Shown here piece by piece: positions 34,119 through 41,600 of a stretch of 64,000 bases of DNA. Source of the stretch: a virus. The translations under genes and the position numbers were made by a program. Numbering within the stretch: position 1 is the first letter of the stretch; each line of letters begins with the position of its first letter. The stretch is from IMG/VR virus record IMGVR_UViG_3300028840_003497, positions 62,001 through 126,000 of that record. One strand, written 5' to 3'. A model generated the notes under the pieces. That model ran no database searches and had not been told where the DNA came from. It saw only the letters and a program-made list of their open reading frames with translations.

Positions 34119-34318
34119 ATGCCGACGGGCCTTCCACCCGCCTCGTCCGCTCAAAAACGGATCTCCCGGTCCTATTTTGGGTGACCGAGCCGAATATCCC
34201 CCATACCTCTTGTGGCTGAACCTCTCGGTCCGCCAGCCATGGGACGCGGCATGGTCACGCTACCCCAGAGCTAATCAACGCCTCCACCAGTACGAGTTTA
34301 AGGTCATCCCAGGACCAT

Positions 34319-34693
34319 TGGAGATGCCCGGGATCGAACCGGGGTCCATTGAAGCTTCATATGCGAATCGTCACGTGCATAGTCTGCCTTCGTTCAACCG
34401 GGGACTTCCAGCAGACGAGTCATCCCAAGCTTACCCCGCTTTTGTTGTTCTCAGGAGGCCGCGAGGTGCCTCCACTGAGTTTGTCCGTGTAATTATGCCC
34501 GCCTAGCTACTCAGACTCCTCACTAGGTGGACACCCATCAAGCAGCCTTGGCGACTGGAGTCACTTTGGCCTTCGGGAAGGGAATTACATTATTGGTAAT
34601 TCATTTTTGAAAATCCTTTTTAACCCGCCGAACTTCCAAGGCGGGACACGCATCACACACTCCGTTCATCAATGTCGAAACCATATCATCCCC
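34319..34693 (-). ncRNA. ssrA: tmRNA (ribosome rescue RNA)
   Basis: The 5-prime end GGGGATG pairs with the 3-prime CATCTCC, including the G3-U70 wobble used by alanyl-tRNA synthetase. The D-like loop block ATGGTTTCGACATTGATG is diagnostic of tmRNA. The 3-prime end has the T-arm CCCGG/CCGGG with loop TTCGATC. The tag frame (34597-34538) reads TNNVIPFPKAKVTPVAKAA then TGA, close to cyanobacterial and plastid tags and ending in AA for proteolysis. No CCA is encoded. The resume codon is inferred. Confidence 0.92.
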
Positions 34694-34701
34694 TAAATCA
34701 A

Positions 34702-34851
34702 AAAAAATGCGCCGAGTGAATTTGCAAGAGACGATGCACGACGCTCTACCGTTGAGCCAATCCCCCGTAAATTGGGGGATCCAGGATTCGAACCTGGAAC
34801 CTTCGGATTATCATTCCAAAATGCTGAAGTCTCTCTCTAGTTCTCAGCGCC
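34702..34851 (-). ncRNA. Y-RNA-like RNA 2 with circularly permuted tRNA-like body
   Basis: The same outer ends as RNA 1 (GGCGCTGAGAACTAGAGAGAG pairing with CTCGGCGC, then eight Ts). Inside, the order is reversed compared with a tRNA. First comes an anticodon-like hairpin (loop ATGATAA), then a T-arm (CCAGG/CCTGG), the 3-prime acceptor ATCCCCC, a seven-base loop AATTTAC, the 5-prime acceptor GGGGGAT and last a D-arm (GCTC/GAGC). A closed acceptor with no free CCA is the hallmark of bacterial YrlA-type Y RNAs. A permuted tRNA precursor is the alternative. Confidence 0.65.
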
Positions 34852-34855
34852 AAGA

Positions 34856-34888
34856 GTTATACTGCCATTCTCACCTCGCGTTTGTCAA
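34856..34888 (-). promoter_or_regulatory. Probable promoter for Y-like RNA 2 and tmRNA
   Basis: TTGACA at 34888-34883 with AACGCG after it, and TATAAC at 34861-34856 just before the RNA start. The 21-base spacer is longer than normal. It lies inside the 3-prime end of the upstream protein gene. Confidence 0.45.
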
Positions 34889-35225
34889 CATCTTTTGTTC
34901 TTTTATCCTTCATATAGGCACTGGCCTCATTAATCCAGGCCGACACCTCGTCGTCTGTCGCTCCGAACCTACGGGCATGAGCCTCGACCTTGGAAAGCCT
35001 CGGAGGGTTCGCCGTGTGCGGCTCCATGGCCGCGTAAGACACTCCACGCAGGAGTCCATAGGCCAGCAAGTTCTCACGGGCAGCTTGCCGCACCACCGTC
35101 TTCCGATGATGGTTGAGATTCCACTTCGCCTTGCCGCTGACCTTCGCGGCCTCTTCTCGGATTGTTCTCGCCTCGTCAGCGAGGTTTTTGATCTTTATTT
35201 TTAGATGAATCAGTCGTTCGTTCAT
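34857..35225 (-). CDS. Helical hypothetical protein, 122 aa
   Basis: Start set at MNERLIHLKIK after AAGGAGGAAGACA. Mostly helical and basic (KAKWNLNHHRKTVVRQ). It encloses the promoter of the downstream RNA unit near its 3-prime end. No family. Confidence 0.55.
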   Translation of the reverse strand: MNERLIHLKIKIKNLADEARTIREEAAKVSGKAKWNLNHHRKTVVRQAARENLLAYGLLRGVSYAAMEPHTANPPRLSKVEAHARRFGATDDEVSAWINEASAYMKDKRTKDVDKREVRMAV

Positions 35226-35322
35226 TGTCTTCCTCCTTAGATTGTTAATAGACAGCACAAAGGAAGACTGTGGGGTGGGGCTCTAGCTCCGGCGCATTCA
35301 GGTAAAACGTGTCATGCCAACC

Positions 35323-35351
35323 AACGTAATCATGCAAATCTGGGGTGTCAA
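35323..35351 (-). promoter_or_regulatory. Sigma70-type promoter upstream of the 34857-35225 gene
   Basis: TTGACA at 35351-35346, 17-base spacer, TACGTT at 35328-35323. The -35 lacks the AAAYGC extension. Confidence 0.4.
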
Positions 35352-35355
35352 CCGC

Positions 35356-35544
35356 CTACTTGTTTTTTTTGAATGCATTTGTGATGGCTTTCTTTAGAGT
35401 CTCGGCATCGTCGTGCAATTCTTCTTTCAATTGACTATATTGCCATTCCGGCATTCTAAAAACACAGTTCAACCCGGCGATCTCCACACTCACAGCAAGG
35501 TACGTCTCTTGGGTTATAGTTCCTTGTTGTTCAATAATTTCCAT
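35356..35544 (-). CDS. Hypothetical protein, 62 aa
   Basis: MEIIEQQGTITQETYLAVSVEIAG is strand-rich, and the second half is a charged helix. GAAGGATCC precedes the ATG. Unknown. Confidence 0.5.
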   Translation of the reverse strand: MEIIEQQGTITQETYLAVSVEIAGLNCVFRMPEWQYSQLKEELHDDAETLKKAITNAFKKNK

Positions 35545-35605
35545 GGATCCTTCTTTGCTGTTTTTTCTTTACCATCTGCGCCACTCCGGGAGTCGAACCC
35601 AGGAT

Positions 35606-35678
35606 TGGCGAGAGCGGCGAGAGTCGAACTCGCAACTTCGGGATTGAAAGCCCTAGCCTGCCCGCGCAGAACGCTCTC
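35606..35678 (-). tRNA. Probable tRNA-Glu (TTC anticodon)
   Basis: A fully paired acceptor GAGAGCG/CGCTCTC, T-arm GCGAG/CTCGC with loop TTCGACT, and an encoded GCCA end are convincing. The anticodon loop CTTTCAA gives TTC. The D-arm is short and the anticodon stem has a mismatch, so it may be degenerate. A second T-arm-like hairpin (CTGGG/CCCGG, about 35582-35604) follows directly, which looks like the remnant of another tRNA. Confidence 0.6.
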
Positions 35679-35684
35679 TTTTTC

Positions 35685-35933
35685 TCAGTTTTTCCCATTA
35701 TTCTCCATCTTGAGCTTTATGCTCTTGAGAGTATTTCCAATATCAAAACACTGCGCTAAAATTCCGACCAAGAATCCGATCACAGCATGCTCAAAGCCGC
35801 CCTCGTCAACAAAAACCGAGGCGACAAGAAGTACACTCCCACATAAGAGCAGCAGGATTTGCGATAACCTCCAAAGAATGTCTCGAACCATCCTGTTTAT
35901 TATCTTTCTGTTTATTATCTTTCTGTTTTTCAT
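35685..35933 (-). CDS. Small membrane protein, 82 aa
   Basis: Start set after AGGAGGTTGGAT. A tandem repeat encodes MKNRKIINRKIINR, then two hydrophobic helices (ILLLLCGSVLLVASVF and AVIGFLVGILAQCF). Function unknown; holin-like topology is possible but not distinctive. Confidence 0.55.
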   Translation of the reverse strand: MKNRKIINRKIINRMVRDILWRLSQILLLLCGSVLLVASVFVDEGGFEHAVIGFLVGILAQCFDIGNTLKSIKLKMENNGKN

Positions 35934-35943
35934 ATCCAACCTC

Positions 35944-36381
35944 CTACTCAACCCTGATACTGAACTTCCCAAGAACCTCGTACTCGACATTGAACACAAT
36001 CTCCCCTTTGTCACTATTTGACGATTCCTCATCACAATCTACAGACATGGGCCGGACCATCCATATCTCATCGTCTGGAACTTGCTCGTTAACTATCACA
36101 GGAATGTCCAGCGCATCGCACACAGATTTAGAAGCCGCAAAGACACCCTTCTTGGATTCAATAAACCCAGACTCCTCCGCTGCATGAAGATGCTTCTCAA
36201 TGACATTCTTAATACGCATCTTTATTTCGTCATCGTATTCCATCTCTCCAACTCGACATTCATCCAGTGACTTCTTCAGACTCTTGGACAAATATGAAAA
36301 CAATCTGCTAACGTTCAGTTCATATGACGAAGATTCAAGCGTGCGCTGCCCCCACAATTTTTGAGATTCGTCAACCATCAT
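35944..36381 (-). CDS. Hypothetical protein, 145 aa
   Basis: Start set at the ATG just past the upstream overlap. Helical first half, acidic second half with strands (WMVRPMSVDCDEE). Not assigned. Confidence 0.55.
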   Translation of the reverse strand: MMVDESQKLWGQRTLESSSYELNVSRLFSYLSKSLKKSLDECRVGEMEYDDEIKMRIKNVIEKHLHAAEESGFIESKKGVFAASKSVCDALDIPVIVNEQVPDDEIWMVRPMSVDCDEESSNSDKGEIVFNVEYEVLGKFSIRVE

Positions 36382-36571
36382 AGGGAATCTCTGCGTCAAA
36401 GACTTGATCTCCGCAAACTTTACGCATTATCAAATAGATCGCACGCCGCATCCTCTTCTCGTTGCCACCCTTAACAGCCACCCCAAAAACAACCGGATCT
36501 TTCATCGTCTGCTCGACAATCTGATCCATCGAGTGTTCAAGGATCGGCCTGAGATACTTTTCCAAATCCAT
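36371..36571 (-). CDS. Hypothetical protein, 66 aa
   Basis: The ATG overlaps the upstream TGA (TGATG). Helical protein (MDLEKYLRPILEHSMDQIVE). Its end overlaps the next gene. Not assigned. Confidence 0.55.
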   Translation of the reverse strand: MDLEKYLRPILEHSMDQIVEQTMKDPVVFGVAVKGGNEKRMRRAIYLIMRKVCGDQVFDAEIPYDG

Positions 36572-36798
36572 CAACACCCCTCCTTCTCTCTTGTTTTTTC
36601 CAGCAGCGAACAGATCACATCCGCGTGCGTCACGTTGCTACGTTCCAACTTGTCTACTCGATCAGACGCAGCAGCGAATATATTGTCTAGCTGCGCTTCC
36701 AACTTCTTAACCTCACGCCCCCTGGCGAGCCAACCGAACACAAACCCGATAACCAGCTCAATAACGACCCAGAGCACTGCAAGCAAAAACAAATTCAT
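36571..36798 (-). CDS. Small membrane-anchored protein, paralogue of 17453-17695
   Basis: One N-terminal membrane helix (FLLAVLWVVIELVIGFVFGW) and a soluble helix ending THADVICSLLEK, as in the copy at 17453-17695. ATGA overlap with the upstream stop. Duplicated membrane-anchored coiled coils may interact with each other or a host complex; this is inference. Confidence 0.65.
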   Translation of the reverse strand: MNLFLLAVLWVVIELVIGFVFGWLARGREVKKLEAQLDNIFAAASDRVDKLERSNVTHADVICSLLEKTREKEGC

Positions 36799-36992
36799 AA
36801 CTTTACTGCCTCCCTAGCCTTGACGAACTCGACTGGAGTCCACATCCCACGTTGCGCACCGTCATACAGTACGAGACACGTTCCCTCGCTCACAAAGCAC
36901 TTTCTGATTACTTCTCCATCAACCTTAAGACCCATGAAACCATCGACGTGGACACGATCACCTTCGCTGAATCTAACTTCAATACTTTTCAT
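36795..36992 (-). CDS. Small beta-rich protein, 65 aa
   Basis: Start set at MKSIEVRFSEGDRVHV; a longer frame extends into the tRNA-like locus upstream. Alternating strands and glycines suggest an SH3-like barrel. Unknown. Confidence 0.55.
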   Translation of the reverse strand: MKSIEVRFSEGDRVHVDGFMGLKVDGEVIRKCFVSEGTCLVLYDGAQRGMWTPVEFVKAREAVKL

Positions 36993-37013
36993 AATCACTC
37001 CCAGATTAACCAA

Positions 37014-37126
37014 TGAACAAGGCAGGACTCGAACCTGCAATACAGCCTTTCACGTCAACGATATAACCGGCATGATGACGCTCCACGAAACGCAAACTAA
37101 AATAGAGTATCGCTGTAGCCTTATTC
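37014..37126 (-). tRNA. Atypical tRNA-like gene or remnant
   Basis: The 3-prime part is clear: T-arm GCAGG/CCTGC with loop TTCGAGT and acceptor CTTGTTC. A fully pairing 5-prime acceptor GAATAAG (one wobble) lies 113 bases from the 3-prime end. The intervening sequence is too long and shows no normal D- or anticodon arm, though CGTCA/TGACG could pair. Options are a degenerate tRNA, a large insertion or a tRNA mimic. Confidence 0.4.
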
Positions 37127-37157
37127 AGCACTCTATGACGACGGCCTTTATACGTTT

Positions 37158-37364
37158 TCATCCGTCCACGTTATCGCTGTCCCTCGTAGTTGGGGCGTTT
37201 ACCTGCTTCGCCACTTGTTCCAATACCACCGTCGTACAACAACGCCGGGCAACCCCGGTGGCCCTCCTCATCCCGTCCAGTCGAGCGTCCCCGACCATGC
37301 TCTCCACGACCTCAGCCGTCGCCAAACCCGCGATACCCGAAGGCTTTCCTTGATCGCCACGCAT
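37158..37364 (-). CDS. Possible small protein, 68 aa
   Basis: Begins MRGDQGKPSGIAGLATAEVV. No strong ribosome binding site, but coding-like composition, and a palindrome copy lies 28 bases upstream. Uncertain. Confidence 0.35.
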   Translation of the reverse strand: MRGDQGKPSGIAGLATAEVVESMVGDARLDGMRRATGVARRCCTTVVLEQVAKQVNAPTTRDSDNVDG

Positions 37365-37391
37365 ATCACATAACCGAGAATCGCCCGGATT

Positions 37392-37406
37392 GCGAACTCA
37401 AGTTCG
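37392..37406. repeat. Interspersed palindrome copy 6
   Basis: GCGAACTCAAGTTCG, 27 bases past the stop of the gene at 37433-38026; the final base of the full motif is changed. Confidence 0.7.
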
Positions 37407-37432
37407 TTTCTCGGACTATCGTATTCCACATC

Positions 37433-38026
37433 TTAAAACCCCACATCTCCATCGGTGCCGAGGATCATCGATTTGTACTCTCCGAACCTCTTGCCAACCT
37501 CATCGACCAACGTCTCCAGCTGCTCCTCAAAGTCAGATCCGTCGGAAAGCCTCCTGGACGCAGAAACGTCCACTTTATTAGAATCCTTCCCCTTCTTTTT
37601 GAATGTTCCACCGTAGTCAAGCCAAATAGCCATCTTAACGCCTAGACCATTTAGGTTGATCGGACTGAACTCGCGGTCCTCTCCTCTTATGAAAGCTTCC
37701 TCCCGATCGAGCACTTCCTCTATGGCAGCCCGCATCCGAGAATAGGCTGCGTCGCGCTCCTCTTGAGATGGTTCACCCTCGATCCCCACTTTGATCCCAA
37801 TTGCAAACCGAGCAAATTCGAAATTCTTCAATGAAATAGTCCGTCCAGCATGAACCATCAAATTCTCTGTATCCTCGTCTGTCTGGATCGCAGGCTTCCC
37901 ATCACTCGTCACATCCTCTTTTACAAGTCTTGCCGGGTTTTTCCCAACAGTGTGAACAAGACCATCTTTACCCTCAACGATTTGTTTTCCCATCTCAGCC
38001 CCCCGCGACATCTTGCCGCGTTTCAT
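37433..38026 (-). CDS. Hypothetical protein, 197 aa
   Basis: Soluble mixed protein. The stretch ENLMVHAGRTISLKNFEFARF followed by an amphipathic helix suggests a small-molecule or nucleic-acid fold resembling the R3H/DUF family seen in some phages, but the match is not firm. A nearby promoter puts +1 only a few bases before the ATG at 38026, so an internal ATG at 37993 with GGGGGG upstream may be the real start. Confidence 0.5.
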   Translation of the reverse strand: MKRGKMSRGAEMGKQIVEGKDGLVHTVGKNPARLVKEDVTSDGKPAIQTDEDTENLMVHAGRTISLKNFEFARFAIGIKVGIEGEPSQEERDAAYSRMRAAIEEVLDREEAFIRGEDREFSPINLNGLGVKMAIWLDYGGTFKKKGKDSNKVDVSASRRLSDGSDFEEQLETLVDEVGKRFGEYKSMILGTDGDVGF

Positions 38027-38032
38027 TTAGAC

Positions 38033-38061
38033 ACATTACGCACTAAAGCGCGTTTAGTCAA
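38033..38061 (-). promoter_or_regulatory. Sigma70-type promoter for 37433-38026
   Basis: TTGACT at 38061-38056, 17-base spacer, TAATGT at 38038-38033, with AAACGCG following the -35. Confidence 0.6.
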
Positions 38062-38579
38062 CAAGAATAAACGCCTACTTCCATCCAACCATCCTCTATT
38101 TCTTTTCTGAAGGACTCGTCCCGCAGTGCAACCTTGCCGCGTCGAGAAATGGCCATTTGCATGATCAATATCATTGAATCCGTAAAAAGCCGATCTCCGC
38201 GTTTCGATCTGATCGGCGTCATAGGAAGCAACCCAACCTTCGTCCAGTAGTTGATAGTGTCCACAGACCTGTTCAACCGCTGAGCCGTCACCGTCACAGT
38301 GTACGCCTGGCACATCTCCCCGTTGACCATCACATCCACGGGCTTACGAGGCCCTGTGGGGCGCGCTGGAGGCAACTTGCCTGCCGCACGCAGCTTCTCC
38401 CGCTCTTCCTTCTTCCTCCGCCTGTAATCCCGAGCCGCCGCCTTGGCTTTTTCTCGGTAACTCGGGTCAGTGTGGTATTTGTCGTGCCGCTTCTTAGAAA
38501 GCTCCGCCTTGTGATCCAGGTAATAGTCCTGAAAATACGCTTTTCGGCCATCTTTTGTATTATCGTCAGATCCCAGCAT
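38058..38579 (-). CDS. MerR-like DNA-binding protein, 173 aa
   Basis: A basic helical N-terminus (YREKAKAAARDYRRRKK) precedes a winged-helix segment (VTAQRLNRSVDTINYWTKV then TDSMILIMQMAI) typical of MerR-family regulators, which bind and distort operators. It is just upstream of the gene at 37433 and downstream of the helicase gene. GAGAGGGAATTC precedes the ATG. Confidence 0.65.
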   Translation of the reverse strand: MLGSDDNTKDGRKAYFQDYYLDHKAELSKKRHDKYHTDPSYREKAKAAARDYRRRKKEEREKLRAAGKLPPARPTGPRKPVDVMVNGEMCQAYTVTVTAQRLNRSVDTINYWTKVGLLPMTPIRSKRGDRLFTDSMILIMQMAISRRGKVALRDESFRKEIEDGWMEVGVYSC

Positions 38580-38637
38580 GAATTCCCTCTCGCAGAAGAA
38601 TCACTTTAAACCCTACTCTGCATTTTCACAACATTAT

Positions 38638-41600
38638 TCAAAGCGTCCCCAGTTTCTTATAAAAACGCATCCTCCTCCGGTACTTTGGATTCAATTGAAC
38701 AATCATTTCGTCAACTACATCAACCACAATCGGCTGTGGTTTCTGCTTGCATTTCCCAGCACGCCAGGGACATGCCACCTCGCACTTTCCATCCTGCGGA
38801 AAGCACCACCTCTGAATACGACCCACTATTTGCTCAACATCGCTAATCGGAGTCGCCATCACCAGAACATCGATCGACGGAATGTCGAGGCCCTCCTCAC
38901 AATTATGCACAACAAAACCATCGCATAAAAAGTTAGACTCGCCCTCCATGGTAAAATCATAAACGTCCCTAGATCTAACACTTTCTACAGACACAACACG
39001 AACCCATAAAGCATCAGAATTAGACCACTCAAGCAACATTTCGTTATTGGTTGCATCTGCTACGGATTTCAACAGACTGCGATGGACACCGTTGCGATGA
39101 ATACTTCCACCCACCGGAACAGCCACGCTTCCTATGATATCTTTCTTTCGAAGACCCTGAGAACGCAAAACCCTCATCGCATGAATCCACTGCTCCTCTG
39201 GAATACGCAACCCAACTCCGTCTTCTGCTCTGTCAAGTTTGCACAGATCTGAAAGCATCTTCCTCTTTCGAGGCATCAAATAAGGACCAACAAAATCCAT
39301 CATTTTTTTAATCCAAAACATGCCAGCAACCTTAACAGTCCAATATCTCCTCCTTCTGACAGAATTAGAACGCTTCGCAGATCTAACAAAAGAAATAATC
39401 CCGTGCCCAAGTAACATATGTTGAACCTGATACGCCAATTTCCTACTTGAACTACAGTGAGAAATCTCAAGTTTTTTACGACCAACATTTCCATCGGTAT
39501 CTATAAGGGCCGCAATTAATGCACCGGCACTTTCTCGGTCACAAAACAGCAATCTATCCGACAACTTCTTCTCCCACGCCCGACATCCGTCCAAGCCATG
39601 ACTTTCGGCCAATTTGCGAAACTTAGACTTAACCCCACCACCATTCTTGCCACCCAAAACTACACGATATTTCCCAGGCTCCTTGTCCTTTTCGCATAAC
39701 GCTGCATTATATTCAGAAAGCAAAAACGACACATTATCCACAATATCTTTATCTATATTAAAAAAAGCAGCCTGACCACTAGCCAACTGAGAAGTGTTCC
39801 CATCGCCTATAAAATAACCCATCAATGCAGCCTCATTCACCTCCACATCACTTTTTCCGTCCAGTTGAGCATTGCCCGGAATCATAAGCCAATCCCCAAC
39901 CACAATCTCATCAGATCTCACCCACCCTCGCTGCGACATAACACGATGATCTCCGCTCACAGATAAAGACATCACAGATCTATTATCACCACCTCTCCCG
40001 CATGATATTTTAAGAACATCTTTCACCCCCGTTTTCCATGCCTTAACAATCTTATTCGGAACAAAATCTCCAACACCCTCCCTGTAAGATAACAGCCTAA
40101 CACCCTCCTCCCCGCACAAATCCCTTACGAAGAGAGGTTCGCCAGTATCGGCATCGACAACAATACTATCGCCATCAACACACATCTGTTTTGTAGCAAA
40201 AATAACATTCGCAGATTCGGCATGCGCCAACTCTTCGGACGTCCTGTTTTTGAGCTTCATCTCTCCTTTACGATGCAGAATATTCCCACGCTTCCCACGC
40301 TTCGTTTCCTTCCACACCTCGCCACTGAACCACTGCCCGGTGTAGAAATCGATCCTCGGAACGAAGTCCAAATCGAGCCCGAACAGAATGCCGCCAAGCT
40401 GCTCGGCCATCTCCTTGAGGTGTTCCAGCCGCTCACTGACGACCATGAGCTTCCGACCGGCCTGGACCGCCTTCACCATGTCGTCCACGATGTGCCGCGT
40501 CCTGAATTTGTCGGCAGCGAGCTGGTTAACGATCTGGCCACTGTTTAAATTGTCGATCGATACTTGGTACTTGCCACGGGAGATCCTCTTAAGAGTTGAA
40601 TCCGTGATAACCCTCCGCAGCTTCGGACGCATCATCTTCGTATGTACCGAGTATGTGATCGGAGATATGTGCTTAAAGAAAACGTCCTGCGAGCCGTCCT
40701 TGCGACGTGGAGTCGCCGTAACACCCAATCTCCATGCTGCCTTGAACCGAGGAATGATACCAGCCCACGATCCAGCCCCGACGCGGTGGCAATTATGAAC
40801 GACCGCCCCTGTTTCAAGGATGTAAGAAGGATGCCCAGAAACATTCAGGTTGTAAACACGGACTCGATCTCCCTCAGTACAGATGGCAAATCGCTCAAGA
40901 TCCTCTCGTTTGAGAACCTCAACACTTTCCACCCTAATCCCATTAAGCATCGACCTTTTTTTGCATCCTGCTCCCGACGACTGAGAAGTTTGTGTGACCG
41001 ACCGTCCACCTCCACAGCCACCATCCTCTTCCTGTTCGCCAAGTCCACTTTGTAGGACGCGGGATATCTGTCTGGATTCACGCGCTTGACCATCGTTCTG
41101 ATCGCCACCTCTGGCTTCCACCCTTTCCCGAGAGCATCCAAGAGCATCAATTGAGGAACGGTCATTCCGGTCCCGTTTCCACCCCTCACCGGAGGACGAT
41201 GCCCCATGCTCCTCAAAGAACGAGACACCTTCCTTCTCACCTTTTCTAATGACATCGGATTCGACACTTTCATCCGACGCGAAGCTTCCTCTCGCACCTG
41301 CGGATTCTTCTTGTGCCATTTTAATACAGCGTCGGAAAGCTTCTTCGTAAAAAGGCTGGAATTCTCCGACATCCATTTCCGCTGACAGGATGTCGAACAA
41401 AATCTTGTCCTCTTCTGCTTCGTCTCCACCACCCCGCAGTACTCGCACATCGCCTGCCGCTTGCGCCTCGCCGCTCCAGAACACTTCCTCGAACAATACT
41501 TCCGACCGGCCCTCACAGAATTCGGCTTCCTGCACATCTGACACGACTGAGTTTTTGCACGTCCCATATCTCCGCATCATACCAATGCACTCTGAGTGCG

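Noticed and set aside
34119-34318. Another tRNA, suggested by a D-arm-like AGCTCTGGGGTAGC
   Set aside because: No matching T-arm or paired acceptor was found, so it is left unannotated.
34319-34851. A permuted two-piece tmRNA including the reversed tRNA halves
   Set aside because: The tmRNA at 34319-34693 is complete on its own with paired ends; the permuted element is a separate RNA with its own T run.
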